Shown: positions 63,827 through 64,000 of the stretch, piece after piece
Layout: every line of letters begins with the position of its first letter
How positions within the stretch are numbered: position 1 is the first letter of the stretch
The notes under the pieces: generated by a model
Database searches by the model: none
Seen by the model: only the letters and a program-made list of their open reading frames with translations
Told to the model about the DNA's origin: nothing
Assembly: GCF_028890305.1 (NCBI RefSeq)
Contig: NZ_JARBXM010000001.1
Location: forward strand, 1,468,501 to 1,532,500
Origin: Candidatus Methanosphaera massiliense
GTDB lineage: Archaea; Methanobacteriota; Methanobacteria; Methanobacteriales; Methanobacteriaceae
Direction of reading: 5' to 3'
DNA length: 64,000 bases
Made by a program: the position numbers and the translations under genes

Positions 63827-64000
63827 CCTCGTATCTCCAAAAAAAAATTATCAATAAAACATATAAACTAAATATAATTAAGTTATAATCTAAAAATTTA
63901 ATCTTTCTAGTTACTTTTTTGTATAATATACTATATATATTTGATATTTTTTAAATGAATTAAAAGATTCGATTATGATTAAATAAGATAAAAAGAGGTT

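Noticed and set aside
1-64000. tRNA or rRNA genes, insertion sequences, prophage
   Set aside because: No GC-rich cloverleaf-like segment, transposase, integrase or phage structural gene was recognised in the coding or noncoding parts.

Overview
The window is very AT-rich DNA from an archaeon, most likely a methanogen of the order Methanobacteriales and probably Methanosphaera or a close relative. Archaeal markers are an archaeosine tRNA-guanine transglycosylase with a C-terminal PUA domain, an archaeal histone gene, archaeal-type PheT, an archaeal NAC protein, a PyrI regulatory chain and a MurT-like Mur ligase of the kind found in pseudomurein methanogens. Ribosome binding sites of the GGAGGTGATC type precede most genes, and GTG and TTG starts are common. 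The genus assignment is inference from gene content and base composition.

Layout. 1-3.7 kb: aroA (cut by the window edge) and valS. 4.1-16.5 kb: a surface-glycan region with UDP-galactopyranose mutase, two paralogous 1000-residue double glycosyltransferases, a coiled-coil methyltransferase with a short truncated sibling, and two overlapping GT2 genes. 16.7-19.6 kb: housekeeping genes tgtA, pyrI and a YjbQ-family gene. 19.8-26.5 kb: a recent segmental duplication of a double-domain glycosyltransferase plus a coiled-coil gene (the second copy is frameshifted and its partner is a stub), then an alpha/beta-hydrolase-like coiled-coil protein. 26.8-38.2 kb: aldo/keto reductase with a STAS-like gene, a frameshifted histone gene, a TagF-like polymerase, pheT, a small histidine-rich membrane protein, an HTH regulator, a DUF1848 protein, gshA and two tandem flavin-reductase-like genes. 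38.4-47 kb: a nucleotide-sugar region in which rfbFGH (CDP-3,6-dideoxyhexose pathway) converges on a four-gene operon encoding an HpcH/HpaI-type aldolase, a PfkB sugar kinase, a thiamine-diphosphate enzyme and an epimerase/reductase. 47.2-51.7 kb: more glycosyltransferases, an iron-sulfur flavoprotein and a Dpm1-like/DUF2304 pair. 52-55.9 kb: NAC with a metallophosphoesterase, then a compact operon of a Regnase-like NYN ribonuclease, a membrane-anchored protein with a GGDD palm-like motif, and an asparagine-repeat membrane protein. 56-60.2 kb: argJ, argB, RNase HIII and argC. 60.3-62.3 kb: four tandem flavodoxins. 62.4-63.8 kb: a MurT-like Mur ligase gene broken by a frameshift.

How the genes work together. 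About a third of the window builds or decorates a surface polymer: it supplies activated sugars (UDP-Galf, CDP-dideoxyhexose and possibly a branched derivative), transfers them (many GT2/GT4 enzymes and a TagF-like polymerase) and modifies them (methyltransferase, hydrolase). Several of these proteins share coiled coils and a C-terminal 'NSxSWxIT-PLR' tag, which suggests a common assembly platform. The most intriguing non-glycan unit is the NYN ribonuclease / GGDD palm protein / Asn-rich membrane protein operon, which resembles a nucleotide-signalling or RNA-processing module anchored at the membrane.

Three genes (histone, second glycosyltransferase copy, Mur ligase) each look broken by a one-base indel in a homopolymer run. 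They could be genuine pseudogenes or phase-variable loci, or they could be assembly errors. I found no tRNA or rRNA gene, CRISPR array, transposase or prophage.
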